Part shown: piece by piece, positions 32,499-43,507 of the stretch
Position numbering within the stretch: the first letter of the stretch is position 1
How the letters are laid out: each line of letters opens with the position of its first letter
Assembly: GCF_963675165.1 (NCBI RefSeq)
Contig: NC_087381.1
Location: 1,426,001 to 1,490,000 of the forward strand
Reading direction: 5' to 3'
DNA from: Halichondria panicea
Taxonomy: Eukaryota; Porifera; Demospongiae; Suberitida; Halichondriidae
Length of the DNA stretch: 64,000 nt
Program-made: the position numbers and the translations under genes
Notes under the pieces: model-generated
What the model was told of the DNA's origin: nothing
The model's input: only the letters and a program-made list of their open reading frames with translations
Database searches by the model: none

Positions 32499-34433
32499 AC
32501 GGAGTTCTATTACCTCCTAATGTTAACACTCTCTTCTCATCTTGTGATTGCTACTGCTGATTCTGTACCAGTAGAAGCAAACACTGAAGCAGTGGATAAC
32601 GATACTTGCTGGACAACGGTACAAATGCCCTGTGAAATTACATCAACGACACCAGCTGGTTTAATAAAAGATCTCAGCTCTATTGGTTCAACAGTGATCA
32701 AAGATCATGACCTGGATTGTTATCCTTGGATGTTTCGTAATTCAGCAAATGGAAAATGTGAATGTAGTAACATTCCACATCACTCTGTACTTTGTGATGC
32801 TGAAATCAGCAGGATATCCATTCTTGATTGCTATTGTATGACTTACGATAGTGAGAGCAATGAAACTCAACTAGGAAGATGTGTGTATGGTTGCGGGCAT
32901 AAAACAGACACCGTCTTTTATCCACTTCCAAATAACACGGACGATCTTAATTCATACTCTTGTGGAAGAATGAACCGCGATTCAACACTGTGTGGAAAGT
33001 GTCTACCAGGATATTCACCACTCTTGTACTCATATGAAATGAAATGCATGAACTGTACGGGAGAGAACATGACCTACAACTGGATCAAGTATATAGCAGT
33101 TGCTTACATTCCTTTAACATTCTTCTTTTTCTTTGTCGTAATCTTCAAAATAAATGGAACTTCACCAATGCTGAAAGGTTTCATTAGTATTTCCCAAGGA
33201 ATGTTTTCACCTATAGCGGTAAGAGCTTTTCTTTCAGTTGTTTCAAGGAAAGCTTTTTATATTGAGAATTTCATTAGAGCTTTAGGTAGCTTTTATGGTA
33301 TATGGAATTTGGATTTCTTTCGTACAGTCATTCCACCTATTTGTGCAACGGACATTAGTCAAATACAAGTGCTTGCTTTGGATTATGCTATTGCCTTTTA
33401 TCCATTGGTACTGGTTATTCTGACTTACTTTCTCATTAGCTTGCATAGCCGTGATGTATGTATAGTTGTTTGGTTGTGGAGACCTTTTCATAAAGTTTTC
33501 AGTTTAGTTGGTCAAAACTGAGATATGGAAGGGTCGATTGTGAATGCTTTTGCGACCTTCTTTTTACTCTCCTACTTAAAATTTCTCAACACTACTACTG
33601 AGTTGCTAATATTTACTAGAATGTATGTACTGAAGGACAACAGCAAAGAATATGTTATAAAGCATGTACTTTACTATGATGCCACAGTGAAATACTTGGG
33701 ACAAGAACATCTTCCGTACGCAATAGTAGCTTTGTTTGTCGGAGTTTTTGTTGTAATATTTCCAATAGTGTTTCTGATTGTATATCCCATGAAATGGTTT
33801 CAGAAATGTCTTAATTGTTTCAAAGTTTAGCATCAACGTCTTGACATGTTTGTCAACTGTTATCAAGGTTACTACAAGGATGGAACGAATGGTACCAGAG
33901 ATTATCGCTGGTTTTCTGTTACCTACTTTTTTCTTCAGATGATTGTGTTCGTACTATTCTCAGTCTCGCTAAGTATCTATTGTTTTTCCATCGGAGTGAT
34001 ATTCATAATTACCCTCATGTTTATGCAACTGTCATTACGACCATACAAGGAACAATTCAAAAAGTATAACATAACTGATGCCTTCATGCTGCTGATTCTT
34101 AGTGGAGTGTTTATTATTATCATCGCAGGAGACGAAGCTGGCATCAAAGATTCCTACTTCAGTAGATTTTCTTATTCATTTCTAGCCCTCATTGCAATTG
34201 TCCCGATAATCTACTTTCTTGTAGTAACTATTTGGTGGCTCTTGGTAAGGAAACAATTCAAAACTTGGTGCATAAACAAACTTCGTAGCTTTCGTGCTCA
34301 GCCTGAAATCCCACAAATTGATGAGTCATTTTCGGAGAGTAATATTCTAGAGAATCCATCAGATTACTCATCATCAAATACCTCGCTGATTTCTGCCCCA
34401 GGAAAAGATTCAAAGTATGGCTCTGTTGCTTAA
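32499..34433 (+). pseudogene. Multi-pass Cys-rich membrane protein, copy 5 (start lost, two stops)
   Basis: The start codon position reads ACG (32499-32501) where sister copies have ATG; the next ATG, at 32520, would cut into the signal peptide. The frame is kept throughout, but TGA at 33519-33521 replaces the Trp of the QNWDME motif and TAG at 33828-33830 replaces Gln in KIQRQRLDM (with local changes LNCFKV). The tail is of the SAPGKDSKYGSVA class. With no frameshifts and only substitutions, this differs from copies 3 and 7. The ectodomain is class II (SSHLVIATADS, NSANGKCEC). Confidence 0.9.
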
Positions 34434-35103
34434 TTGTGCTGTATAGCCATGATTGTATGCTGAGTAGTAGAGTGTATTGTCTGAAAGTGTAGCTTAAGCC
34501 TACACAAATAGGTGTTTGTGCACAGTGCACAGTATACATGCATAGAGACTATGTTTTTGTGTTCTTAAAAACTAGAGCGCACTAAATTGCAACCCCCTCA
34601 GTGTTATTCGGATTCTATTTTGGTATGGGAATGTATGATGAAATAGTTATGGGTGTGAGAGCAGCCTCCACTACACACATTGCCTATAGCTATCTATAGT
34701 GCTATTAAATGAAGTTGTAGGTTCCAAAAGAGTGTCATGTATATTATAGAGCACACGTAGTGCATGCACACAACAATAATAAATAATGGTGATAAAATAT
34801 TCACTATAAATATAAAATTATTATATATACACAAGAGTACATGTACTCCTGATATGAACTTATTTGTGGGCCCACTATATAGCTATATTACAAGTTTTCA
34901 GGCCTGGTATAGTATGATGAAAGCACCACGGGTGCTGATACCTCGGCGGATGAGTCAAAGCTACATAACATAAAGCCATAGGTATTGCTAATACACACGT
35001 GATACTATTTGTCACGACAGAAGAGATTTAAAGGTAAAGAACCTGCAGCGTACAAGCTGAGACCCACACATGAGAAGCAAGTGTTGTTGGCTGTTTTTTA
35101 CAG
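34434..35103. other. Spacer related to 42191-42915 and 60765-61435
   Basis: No gene. Contains the 3' block (ggtgtttgtgcacagtgcacagtatacatgc) and a long stretch (ctacataacataaagccataggtattgctaatacacacgtgata) repeated in the spacers of copies 7-8 and, inverted, 12-13. It ends at the TTAA used by the piggyBac-type insertion. Confidence 0.6.
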
Positions 35104-36038
35104 TTAACCCTTTAACCGTCACGGGCCACGATCGTGGCCCGCAATAGTGACTTTTTTTGCGAAATTCTAATTCTGCGATACTTAGGAAGTAGCTCGAACT
35201 ACGCACATCCCTGTATAGAGGAAGAGCTGTAGAATCACGTGCAATTTAGTCTAGAATTTTCCAAGCCATGTTGCTATATTAAAATTTCATTAGCATCTTA
35301 CCGCACGAAGTTTATAGCTATGGCTAGGTTGTTTACTTGTGCCGATGTGCTTGAACAGCTTGAGGACAGCAATGGCGATGTCTCCTCTGGTGATGACAGT
35401 GCCTATGAAGGAGAGAGAGGATAGTAGGATACCTCCCAAAGGCTACCAGCTTTATGCCAGACGCTGATGAACTGTCTGGGACTGAGGACATGCATGACAT
35501 GGACCTAGACGCTAGAGCTATGGACCAGGACGGTGAAAGACCAGGAGAGGGCTCACTGTGTGACTCTGGCAAGTAGTATAGTATAGCCTGAATATCAGTA
35601 GTAAGTATAGTATAGCTAAAATAGAATTAGCAGTAATGAACAGTCTTTATGTGAGCTTGTAAATATCATAGATCGTTCACCGATATAGTATTACATGTAC
35701 GTATTGTACTTCAAATTGATATATCTTAGCACTGTTACATTCATATGATGTGAAAATCAAGCTTAGTCAAGCCTTTATACCATTATGATAGGCTGATCCA
35801 TAAAAAAAAATTTTTGGATTTTATCTCACCGCTGGCCGAGCATTTAAAATGATAAAAACGGGTGAGCGTAATAACCGTGGTTGTTATGGCAACACATGTT
35901 GCACCATTTTATTCCTTGTTGTATGGACATTCTATTGGTATATGGTTGCTAGGCATTTTATTGCTCTGGAAACCCGATAGAGAATTTACAGACATTTCAC
36001 TTCACTGTTAATTAAGAATCCGACGGTTAAAGGGTTAA
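35104..36038 (+). mobile_element. piggyBac-type element, deletion derivative, in a TTAA target
   Basis: The ends are TTAA-ccctttaaccgtc (from 35104) and gacggttaaaggg-TTAA (to 36038), the classic TTAA duplication with ccctttaacc termini. The related spacers at about 42905-42916 and, inverted, at about 60764-60770 carry the same flanks around a single ttaa (actgttaacataataaatg), so the empty site is visible in this window. The interior holds a remnant of an acidic transposase N-terminus (MARLFTCADVLEQLEDSNGD from 35320, then in another frame an Asp/Glu-rich stretch to 35576). The DDD catalytic region is absent. A short palindrome (cgggccacgatcgtggcccg, 35122-35141) lies just inside the left end. 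Confidence 0.85.
35320..35576 (+). pseudogene. Remnant of the piggyBac-type transposase N-terminus
   Basis: The first frame (35320-35424) gives a short protein with a VLEQLEDSNGD-like acidic segment typical of the region before the catalytic core of piggyBac transposases. After a frameshift near 35424 a second frame continues with an acidic stretch (ADELSGTEDMHDMDLD) to a stop at 35576. Nothing resembling the catalytic domain follows. The assignment rests mainly on the surrounding TTAA termini. Confidence 0.55.
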
Positions 36039-36620
36039 CATAATAAATGCATGTCGCAGGAAAAAAACATGTACTATAGTGCACTTGACTTGTGTATACA
36101 ACCGTTTTGACAACAGCAAAATCGATCAGTTAGTTCCACAACAACATTCTTTTCTACCCTCTTTCTATCCCGAGTCCCCAACACTCACTCCACTGGAATG
36201 CTGATATGTGTTACACCGGTCCGTATCAACATTCTACACACGAAAACAAGTTTGATACATAAACAAGTAAACCATAAAAATTATAGTCTATCTACGAACT
36301 ATTGTATTGTTCGAACAATCAGTATTAATAGTCCATTTGAATTTATTTGGGACCACTATCATAAAGCTATTTAGCCACGCTGGTAAAATGTACTCTCCCA
36401 AAACAAGCCATATCATAAATGAACTATCAAGTGAAATACAGACTCTATATTTTCAACTTCATTCCTTACATGCAGGAGGTGCTTGCTAGTATATTATTAT
36501 TTTATAAACTGTATTCAACTTCATTCACAATCTTATCATGTGCAGGTGTCACTATAGTGGACTTACCCCTACTCCATGAATGTAGAGAACAATAATTATT
36601 ATAGTCAGTCTAAGATAGGT
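36039..36620 (+). promoter_or_regulatory. Class B upstream block of copy 6
   Basis: The block from tttgggaccactatcataaagctatttagccacgctgg (about 36346) to the start includes gaaatacagactctatattttcaacttcattccttacatgcaggaggtgcttgctag, a TATAAA at 36503-36508, tcacaatcttatcatgtgcaggtgtcactatagtgg and a short leader. It is nearly identical to 45440-45622 and, inverted, 60215-60500. The two tgcag-g motifs resemble splice acceptors, so a 5'-UTR intron is possible. The promoter role is inferred. Confidence 0.45.
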
Positions 36621-38573
36621 ATGGAGTTCCTTTACCTACTATTGTTAACTCTCTCTTCCCATCTTATGATTGCTACTGCTAATTCTTCACCAGTAGAAGC
36701 AAACACTCAAGCAGTGGATAACAATACTTGCTGGACAAAGATACAAATACCATGTGAAACTTTATTAACGACACAAAATGGTTTAATAAGAAGAGGTATC
36801 AGCTCAGAGAAGTTCATTGGTTCAACGGTAATCGAAGATCATGACATGGATTGTTATCCTTGGATGTTTCGTAATCCCATAAATGGAAAATGTGAATGTA
36901 GTAATATTCCACATCACTCTGTACTATGTGATGTTGAAATCAGCAGGACATCCATTCTTGACTGCTATTGTATGACTTACAATAGTGAGAGCAATGAAAC
37001 TCAACTAGGAAGATGTGTGTATGGTTGTGGACATAAAACAGACACTGTCTTTTATACACTTCCAAATAGCACAGACGATCTTAATTCATACTCTTGTGGA
37101 AGACTGAACCGCGATTCAACACTGTGTGGGAAGTGTCTACCAGGATATTCACCACTCTTGTACTCATATGAAATGAAATGCATGAACTGTACGGGAGAGA
37201 GTATGACCTACAATTGGATCAAGTACATAGCAGTTGCTTACATTCCATTAACATTTTTCTTTTTCTTTGTCGTAATCTTTAAACTTAACGGAAATTCTCC
37301 TTTGCTGAAGTTGTTCATTAGTGTGTCCCAGGGAATCTCTTCACCCATAGCGGCAAGAGCTTTTCTTTCAGTTGTTTCAAGGAAAGCTTATATTGAGAAT
37401 TTCACTAGAGCTTTAGGTAGCTTCTATGGTATCTGGAATTTGGATTTCTTTCGTACTGTCATTCCACCTATTTGTGTGACGGACATCAGTCAAATACAAG
37501 TGCTTGCTTTGGATTATGCTATTGCCTTTTATCCATTGGTACTGGTTACTCTGACTTACTTTCTCATTAGTTTGCATAGCCGTGATGTACGTATAGTTGT
37601 TTGGTTGTGGAGACCTTTTCATAAGGTTTTCGGTTTAGTTAGTCAAAGCTGGGATATGGAAGGGTCGATTGTGAATGCTTTTGCTACCTTCTTTTTACTC
37701 TCCTACTTAAAGATTCTCAACACTACTACTGATTTGCTAATATTTACTACAATGTATGTACTGAAAGACAACAGCAAAGAATACGCTAAAAAGCATGTAC
37801 TTTACTACGATGCCACAGTGGAATACTTGGGACAAGAACATCTTCCGTACGCAATAGTAGCTTTGTTTGTCGGAGTTTTCATTGTAATACTTCCTATAGT
37901 GTTTCTGATTGTATATCCAATGAAATGGTTTCAGAAATGTCTCAATGCTTTGAAAATTCAGCGTCAACGTCTTGACATGTTTGTCAATTGTTATCAAGGT
38001 TACTACAAGGATGGAACGAATGGTACCAGAGATTATCGATGGTTTTCAGTGACTTACTTTTTTCTTCAGCTGATTGTGTTCGTACTATTCTCATTCTCGC
38101 AAAGTATCTATTGTTTTTCCATCGGAGTGTTATTCATAATTACCCTCATGTTTATGAATCTTTCGTTACGACCATACAAGGAAGAATTCAAAGTGTACGA
38201 CATAACAGATGCCTTAATGCTACTGATTTTTAGTGGAATGTTCATTATGGCAATCGCAGGAGATGAAGCTGACATCAAAGCTTCCTATTTCAGTACATTT
38301 TCTTATTCATTTCTAGCACTCCTTGGAATTATCCCGATGATCTACTTTCTTGTAGTAACTATTTGGTGGCTCCTGGTAAAGAAACAACTCAAAACTTGGT
38401 GCATCAGCAAACTTCGTAGCTTTCGAGCTCAGCCTGAAATCCCACAAATTGAAGAGTCGTTTTCAGACAGTGATATTCCACACCGGTTGGAAAATCCATT
38501 AGATTACTCATCACCAAATACCCCGCTGATTTCTGCCACTGGAAAAGATGCAAAGTATGGCTCCGTTGCTTGA
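36621..38573 (+). CDS. Multi-pass Cys-rich membrane protein, copy 6 (intact)
   Basis: 650 residues from the MEFLYLLLLTLS start; an in-frame ATG 15 codons upstream (36576) is rejected because it would bury the signal peptide. Class III ectodomain: SSPVEANTQAVD, then an insertion giving NGLIRRGISSEKF, and FRNPINGKCEC. Same Cys pattern and membrane layout as 13224. Tail SATGKDAKYGSVA. The copy is close to the minus copy at 58267-60214 over its whole length, including the 3' flank, but lacks that copy's frameshift. Confidence 0.92.
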   Translation: MEFLYLLLLTLSSHLMIATANSSPVEANTQAVDNNTCWTKIQIPCETLLTTQNGLIRRGISSEKFIGSTVIEDHDMDCYPWMFRNPINGKCECSNIPHHSVLCDVEISRTSILDCYCMTYNSESNETQLGRCVYGCGHKTDTVFYTLPNSTDDLNSYSCGRLNRDSTLCGKCLPGYSPLLYSYEMKCMNCTGESMTYNWIKYIAVAYIPLTFFFFFVVIFKLNGNSPLLKLFISVSQGISSPIAARAFLSVVSRKAYIENFTRALGSFYGIWNLDFFRTVIPPICVTDISQIQVLALDYAIAFYPLVLVTLTYFLISLHSRDVRIVVWLWRPFHKVFGLVSQSWDMEGSIVNAFATFFLLSYLKILNTTTDLLIFTTMYVLKDNSKEYAKKHVLYYDATVEYLGQEHLPYAIVALFVGVFIVILPIVFLIVYPMKWFQKCLNALKIQRQRLDMFVNCYQGYYKDGTNGTRDYRWFSVTYFFLQLIVFVLFSFSQSIYCFSIGVLFIITLMFMNLSLRPYKEEFKVYDITDALMLLIFSGMFIMAIAGDEADIKASYFSTFSYSFLALLGIIPMIYFLVVTIWWLLVKKQLKTWCISKLRSFRAQPEIPQIEESFSDSDIPHRLENPLDYSSPNTPLISATGKDAKYGSVA

Positions 38574-39482
38574 AGTGTCATTCCAGAGCCATGGTTGTAA
38601 TGCTAAAGTTGACTGTACTGAAAGTGTAGCTTCCCTTCACATACAAGTATATAGATTCTAGGTGTTTGTGCACAGTGCACAACTATAGTGGTAGAGACAA
38701 CATGTCATAATTATTAATTTTCCTAGAGCACTACAGTGCAAAACCCTCAGTGTTAGTCGAGGTTGAATAGCTTTATAAGCGACAGAAAATATAGTTATTG
38801 TTACTGCATGAGTCATCGATATAATAATTCAGTATCATATATATAGTTGATGTACAATTCTTGCAACTTTATATTGTTCTACTATATATTGTTCTACTAT
38901 ATTATAGGTAGTCCACCAGTATTGAGACTTCACATGGAAATAACAGGGCTCCTCCACATGGTATATGTGCATGTATGGAATGTGCTTGGCTAAGATTGAC
39001 TTATAGTCTCATGTACCTCAGATGTAATGTTTGTTCCTACTATAATTTATTGATCATTTGTTTCGTGCATATGTATAGCCTCGTTCGGCCTGGGAACAAG
39101 GCTAATGCTAATTAATCTTAAAAAATTGAGATTCTCGTGTGATATCTCCTCTGGTACATGTGTGCATGGCGATAACGCGTTCGAGCAAATATCATTAAGT
39201 ACAATGAAAATCTTAGCAGCACTTAGCAGTTTGACATAGCATAATTTTTACATAGCTAGAATCCGTATAGTAAGACGCCCCATCCTCGCATGTGCTCCTG
39301 GTATACTTCAAGAGACTTTTTATGACAAATTGGTTTAGTACCTCGTATATAGTCTGTCTGAACATAGTATTAGCAAGATTGTTGAAACTCACCGTCACTG
39401 CATATATCAATAGGTTTCATTCTCAATACTGCATGTGTATGTAGCAATCAGTTAATTGCAGTCCTTGCATGCTTATATAATA
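38574..39482. other. Spacer, no gene
   Basis: The 3' block (ggtgtttgtgcacagtgcacaac, 38660-38682; agagcactacagtgcaaaaccctcagtgttagtcgagg) is followed by sequence that parallels 29482-30690 and, inverted, 53950-54819 and 57391-58266. It includes cctcgttcggcctgggaacaag and the ttagcagcacttagcagtttgacatagc stretch. No coding potential was supported. Confidence 0.55.
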
Positions 39483-39852
39483 TACCGTATAGCGGGTAAT
39501 TTTCGTGGGGCAAAATATTCGTGGTTTTCGTGATGGACGGTCTGACTACGAATATTTTGTTCCACTGCTGTGATCGGACCACCGGACCAGGTCCATTGCT
39601 GTCCAACGGACCAGGTCCACTGCTGTGATCGGACCACCGGACCAGGTCCATTGCTCCTGGTCCGGTGATCTGATCACTGCAGTGGACCTGGTCCGTTGGA
39701 CAGCAATGGACCTGGTCCGGTGGTCCGATCACAGCAGTGGACCCAGCTGGTCCGGTACCCACGAATGAAGCGATCTTGCCTACCTTTACCTGCAGTGCAA
39801 GCAGCAACCACGAATATTTTGTCCTCCAAAAATTACCCGCTAGACGGTATAG
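39483..39852. mobile_element. Foldback MITE copy B carrying a nested GC-rich palindrome
   Basis: Same termini as 30691-30905 (ataccgtatagcgggtaatttt ... aaaattacccgctagacggtat). The middle has been interrupted after cgaatattttgt by about 190 bp of GC-rich palindromic sequence (39564-39760). The right half (acccacgaatgaagcg onward) then resumes. Confidence 0.8.
39564..39760. repeat. GC-rich near-perfect palindrome built of ggaccaggtccac/t units
   Basis: The left half (ctgctgtgatcggaccaccggaccaggtccattgctgtccaacggaccaggtccactgc...) is mirrored by the right half (gtggacctggtccgttggacagcaatggacctggtccggtggtccgatcacagcag), with the axis near 39657. It contains five or more copies of ggaccaggtcca or its inverse, itself a palindrome. 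Its composition is much richer in GC than the surroundings. Absent from the sister MITE copies, so inserted here. Confidence 0.85.
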
Positions 39853-40241
39853 CATTTTTAAATTAGTGACATCTTGTAATGGTATACACACAGCGGAACT
39901 TTCATGATGGTATTACGCAATGTAGCGTAAGGATATAATTTAGCCCTTAGCTCAGCTATAACTATATTATCCTATTTGGGCTTAATTGAATGCATGCATA
40001 TACACAAGTTGACTATTTCAGTTGATTGACTATTTCAGTTGACTATACATACAGACGAAAGAAAACAAAGTATTCATAATTAAAATTCCGTGCAATACAT
40101 AAATGAAACATTCTAATATTGTTTACTGTTTCACTTTCATCTCCAAAGCAATACATTTGACCAGTGGAACGCTGGTGCTCTACTAAATAGGCTTACACTT
40201 ACCGAATAGAGAACAAGATCCCTCAGTTATAAGATTTAGAT

Positions 40242-42190
40242 ATGGAGTTCTATTACCTCTTAATGTTAACAACCTCCTCTCATCTTGTGATTGCTACTGC
40301 TAATTCTGTACCAGTAGAAGCAAACACTGAAGCAGTGGATAACAATACTTGCTGGACAACGGTACAAATACCCTGTGAAACTTCATCAACCACACAAACT
40401 GGTTTAATAAAAGATCTCAGCTCAAAGAAGTCTATATTGGTTCAACAGTGATCGAAGATTATGACCTGGATTGTTATCCTTGGATGTTTCATAATTCAAC
40501 AAATGGAAAATGTGAATGTAGTAATATTCCACTTCACTCTGTACTATGTGATGTTGAAATCAGCAGGACATCCATTCTAGATTGCTATTGTATGACTTAC
40601 GATAGTGAGAGCAATGAAACTCAATTAGGAAGATGTGTGTATGGTTGCGGACATAAAACGGACACTGTGTTTTATCCACTTCCAAATAACACAGACAATC
40701 TTAATTCATACTCTTGTGGAAGACTGAACCGAGATTCAACACTGTGTGGGCAGTGTTTACCAGGATATTCACCACTCTTGTACTCGTATGAAATGAAATG
40801 CATGAACTGCACAGGAGAGAACATGACCTACAACTGGATCAAGTACATAGCAGTTGCTTACATTCCATTAACATTCTTCTTTTTCTTCATTGTCATGTTT
40901 AAATTTAACGGAACTTATCCTTTGAAGTTGTTCATTGGCTTGTCCCAAGGAATCTTTTCACCTATAGCCTCAAGAGCTTTTCTTTCCATTGTTTCAAAGA
41001 AATTAGTTTATATTTAAAATTTCACTAGAGCTTTAGGTAGCTTTTATGGTATCTGGAATTTGGATTTCTTTCGTACCGTCATTCCACCTATTTGTGCAAT
41101 GGACATTAGTCAAATACAAGTGTTTGCTTTGGATTATGCTATTGCCTTTTATCCATTGGTACTGGTTATTCTGACTTACTTTCTCATTAGTTTGCATAGC
41201 CATGATGTGCGTATAGTTGTTTGGTTGTGGAGACCCTTTCATAAGGTTTTCAGTTTAGTTGGTCAAAACTGGGATATGGAAGGATCGATTGTGAATGCTT
41301 TTGCTACCTTCTTTTTACTCTCCTACTTAAAATTTCTCAACACTACTGTTGATTTGCTAATATTTACTACAATGTATGTACTGAAGCCGAGCAGCAGAGA
41401 ATATGTTATAAAGTATGTACTTTACTATGATGCGACAGTGGAATACTTTGGACATGACCATCTTCCGTATGCAATAGTAGCTTTGTTTGTCGGAGTTTTT
41501 GTTGTAATACTTCCTATAGTGTTTCTGATTGTATATCCAATAAAATGGTTCCAGAAATGTCTCAATGTTTTGAAAATTCAACGTCAACGTCTTGACATGT
41601 TTGTCAACTGCTACCAAGGTTACTACAAGGATGGAACGAATGGTACCAGAGATTATCGATAGTTTTCTGTGGCATACTTTCTTCTTCAGATGATTCTGTT
41701 CGTACTATTCTCAGTCTCGCTAAGTATCTATTGTTTTCTATTGGAGTGTTATTCACAATTACCCTCATGTTTATGCAACTTTCATTACGACCATACAAAG
41801 AAGAATTCAAAGTGTATAACATAACAGATGCTTTCATGCTGCTGATTCTTAGTGGAGTGTTTATTATGGGAATCGCATGAGATGAAGCTGGCATTAAAGC
41901 ATCCTACTTCAGTACATTTTCTTATTCGGTACTAGCACTCATTGCAATTTTCCCGATAATCTACTTTTTTGTAGTAACTATTTGGTGGCTTGGTAAAGAA
42001 ACAACTCAAAACTTGGTGCATTAGCAAATTTCGTAGCTTTCGAACTCAGCCTGAAACTCCACAAATTGAAGAGTCATTTTCGGAGAGTGATATTCCACAC
42101 CGGTTAGAGAATCCATCAGATTACTCATCATCAAATACCTCGCTGATTTCTGCCCCAGGAAAAGATTCGAAGTATGGCTCTGTTGCTTAA
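40242..42190 (+). pseudogene. Multi-pass Cys-rich membrane protein, copy 7 (many lesions)
   Basis: Class II start (MEFYYLLMLTTSSHLV). Lesions in order: a 2-base insertion at about 40433-40437 (tctatattgg for tctattgg); TAA at 41015-41017 where sisters have Glu in YIENF; TAG at 41660-41662 for the Trp after NGTRDYR; a one-base loss in the ttgtttt run at about 41732; TGA at 41878-41880 for Gly of AGDE; and a 2-base loss in WWLLV at about 41990. One Leu codon is also missing at TYPLK. The TAG and the one-base loss are shared exactly with the minus copy at 61436-63381. Tail SAPGKDSKYGSVA. Confidence 0.93.
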
Positions 42191-43271
42191 TTATGCTGTA
42201 TAGCCATGATTGTATTCTGAGTAGTAGAGTGTAAAGTGTAGCTTAAGCCTACACAAATAGGTGTTTGTGCACAGTGCACAGTATACATGCATAGAGACTA
42301 TGTTTTTGTGTTCTTAAAAACTAGAGCGCACTAAATTGCAACCCCCTTAGTGTTATTCGGATTCTATTTTGGTATGGGAACGCATGATGAAATAGTTATG
42401 GGTGTGAGCAGCCTCCACTACACACATTGCCTATAGCTATCTATTGTGCTATTAAATGAAGTTGTAGGTTCCAAAAGAGCGTCATGTATATTATAGAGCA
42501 CGCGTAGTGCATGCACACAACGATAAAATAATGGTGATAAAACATTCAACTATAATATAAATTATTATACACAAGAGTACCTGATATGAACTTATTTGTG
42601 GACCATTCACTATAAATATAAAATTATTATATATACACAAGAGTACATGTACTCCTGATATGAACTTACTTGTGGACCCACTATATAGCTATATTACAAG
42701 TTTTCAGGCCTGGTATAGTATGATGAAAGCACCGCGGGTACTGATACCTTGGCGGATGAGTCAAAGCTACATAACATAAAGCCATAGGTATTGCTAATAC
42801 ACACATGATACCATTTGTCACGACAGAAGAGATTTAAAGGCAAAGAACCTGCAGCATACAAGCTGAGACCCACACATGAGAAGCAAGTGTTGTTGGCTGT
42901 TTTATACTGTTAACATAATAAATGTTGTGTATATACAACCGTTTTGACAACAGCAAAATCGATCAGTTAGTTCCACAACAACATTCTTTTCTACCCTCTT
43001 TCTATCCCGAGTCCCCAACACTCACTCCACTGGAATGCTGATATGTGTTACACCGGCCTGTCCGTATCAACATTCTACACACGAAAACAAGTTTGATACG
43101 ACAAACAAGTAAACCATAAAAATTATAGTCTATCTACGAACTATTGTATTGTTCGAACAATCAGTATTAATAGTCTATTTTGAATCTATTTGGGACCACT
43201 ATCATAAAGCTATTTAGCCACGCTGGTAAAATGTACTCTCCCAAAACGAGCCATATCATGAATGAACTATC
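42191..43271. other. Spacer with a 65-bp tandem duplication; no gene
   Basis: Carries the 3' block (ggtgtttgtgcacagtgcacagtat at about 42260) and the empty TTAA site (about 42914). The segment ttcactataaatataaaattattata...gatatgaacttatttgtggac occurs twice in tandem (about 42543-42606 and 42607-42677), but only once at 34790-34870 and 61015-61080. Ends in the class B block up to gaactatca, where the insertion at 43272 begins. Confidence 0.6.
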
Positions 43272-43507
43272 AATAGCATTTAAAGGCATGCATTTAAATG
43301 CAGTTAACATCAGATGGGGCCACTTCCTGTTTAGCAGCATAATTGTGGTCAAATGCAAGGCCAGGTATAAGGATCATGTGTTGCACATAATGCACATAAT
43401 ACAATCATTGTGCATGCACTGTAGCTACTGCTAGCTCTATCACAAGCATAAACATATTCAGTTGTCAGCTGCAAAGTCTTCGTCTAACTTTGGTCTAACT
43501 ACATACG

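Noticed and set aside
36576-36620. Upstream in-frame ATG giving a 665-residue form of copy 6
   Set aside because: Same reason as for copy 4; the extension is leader sequence also present, untranslated, before copy 8.
38820-38890. tRNA-like or snRNA-like gene in spacers
   Set aside because: Looked for paired arms and A/B-box-like motifs in the spacers; nothing convincing was found, only AT-rich sequence.
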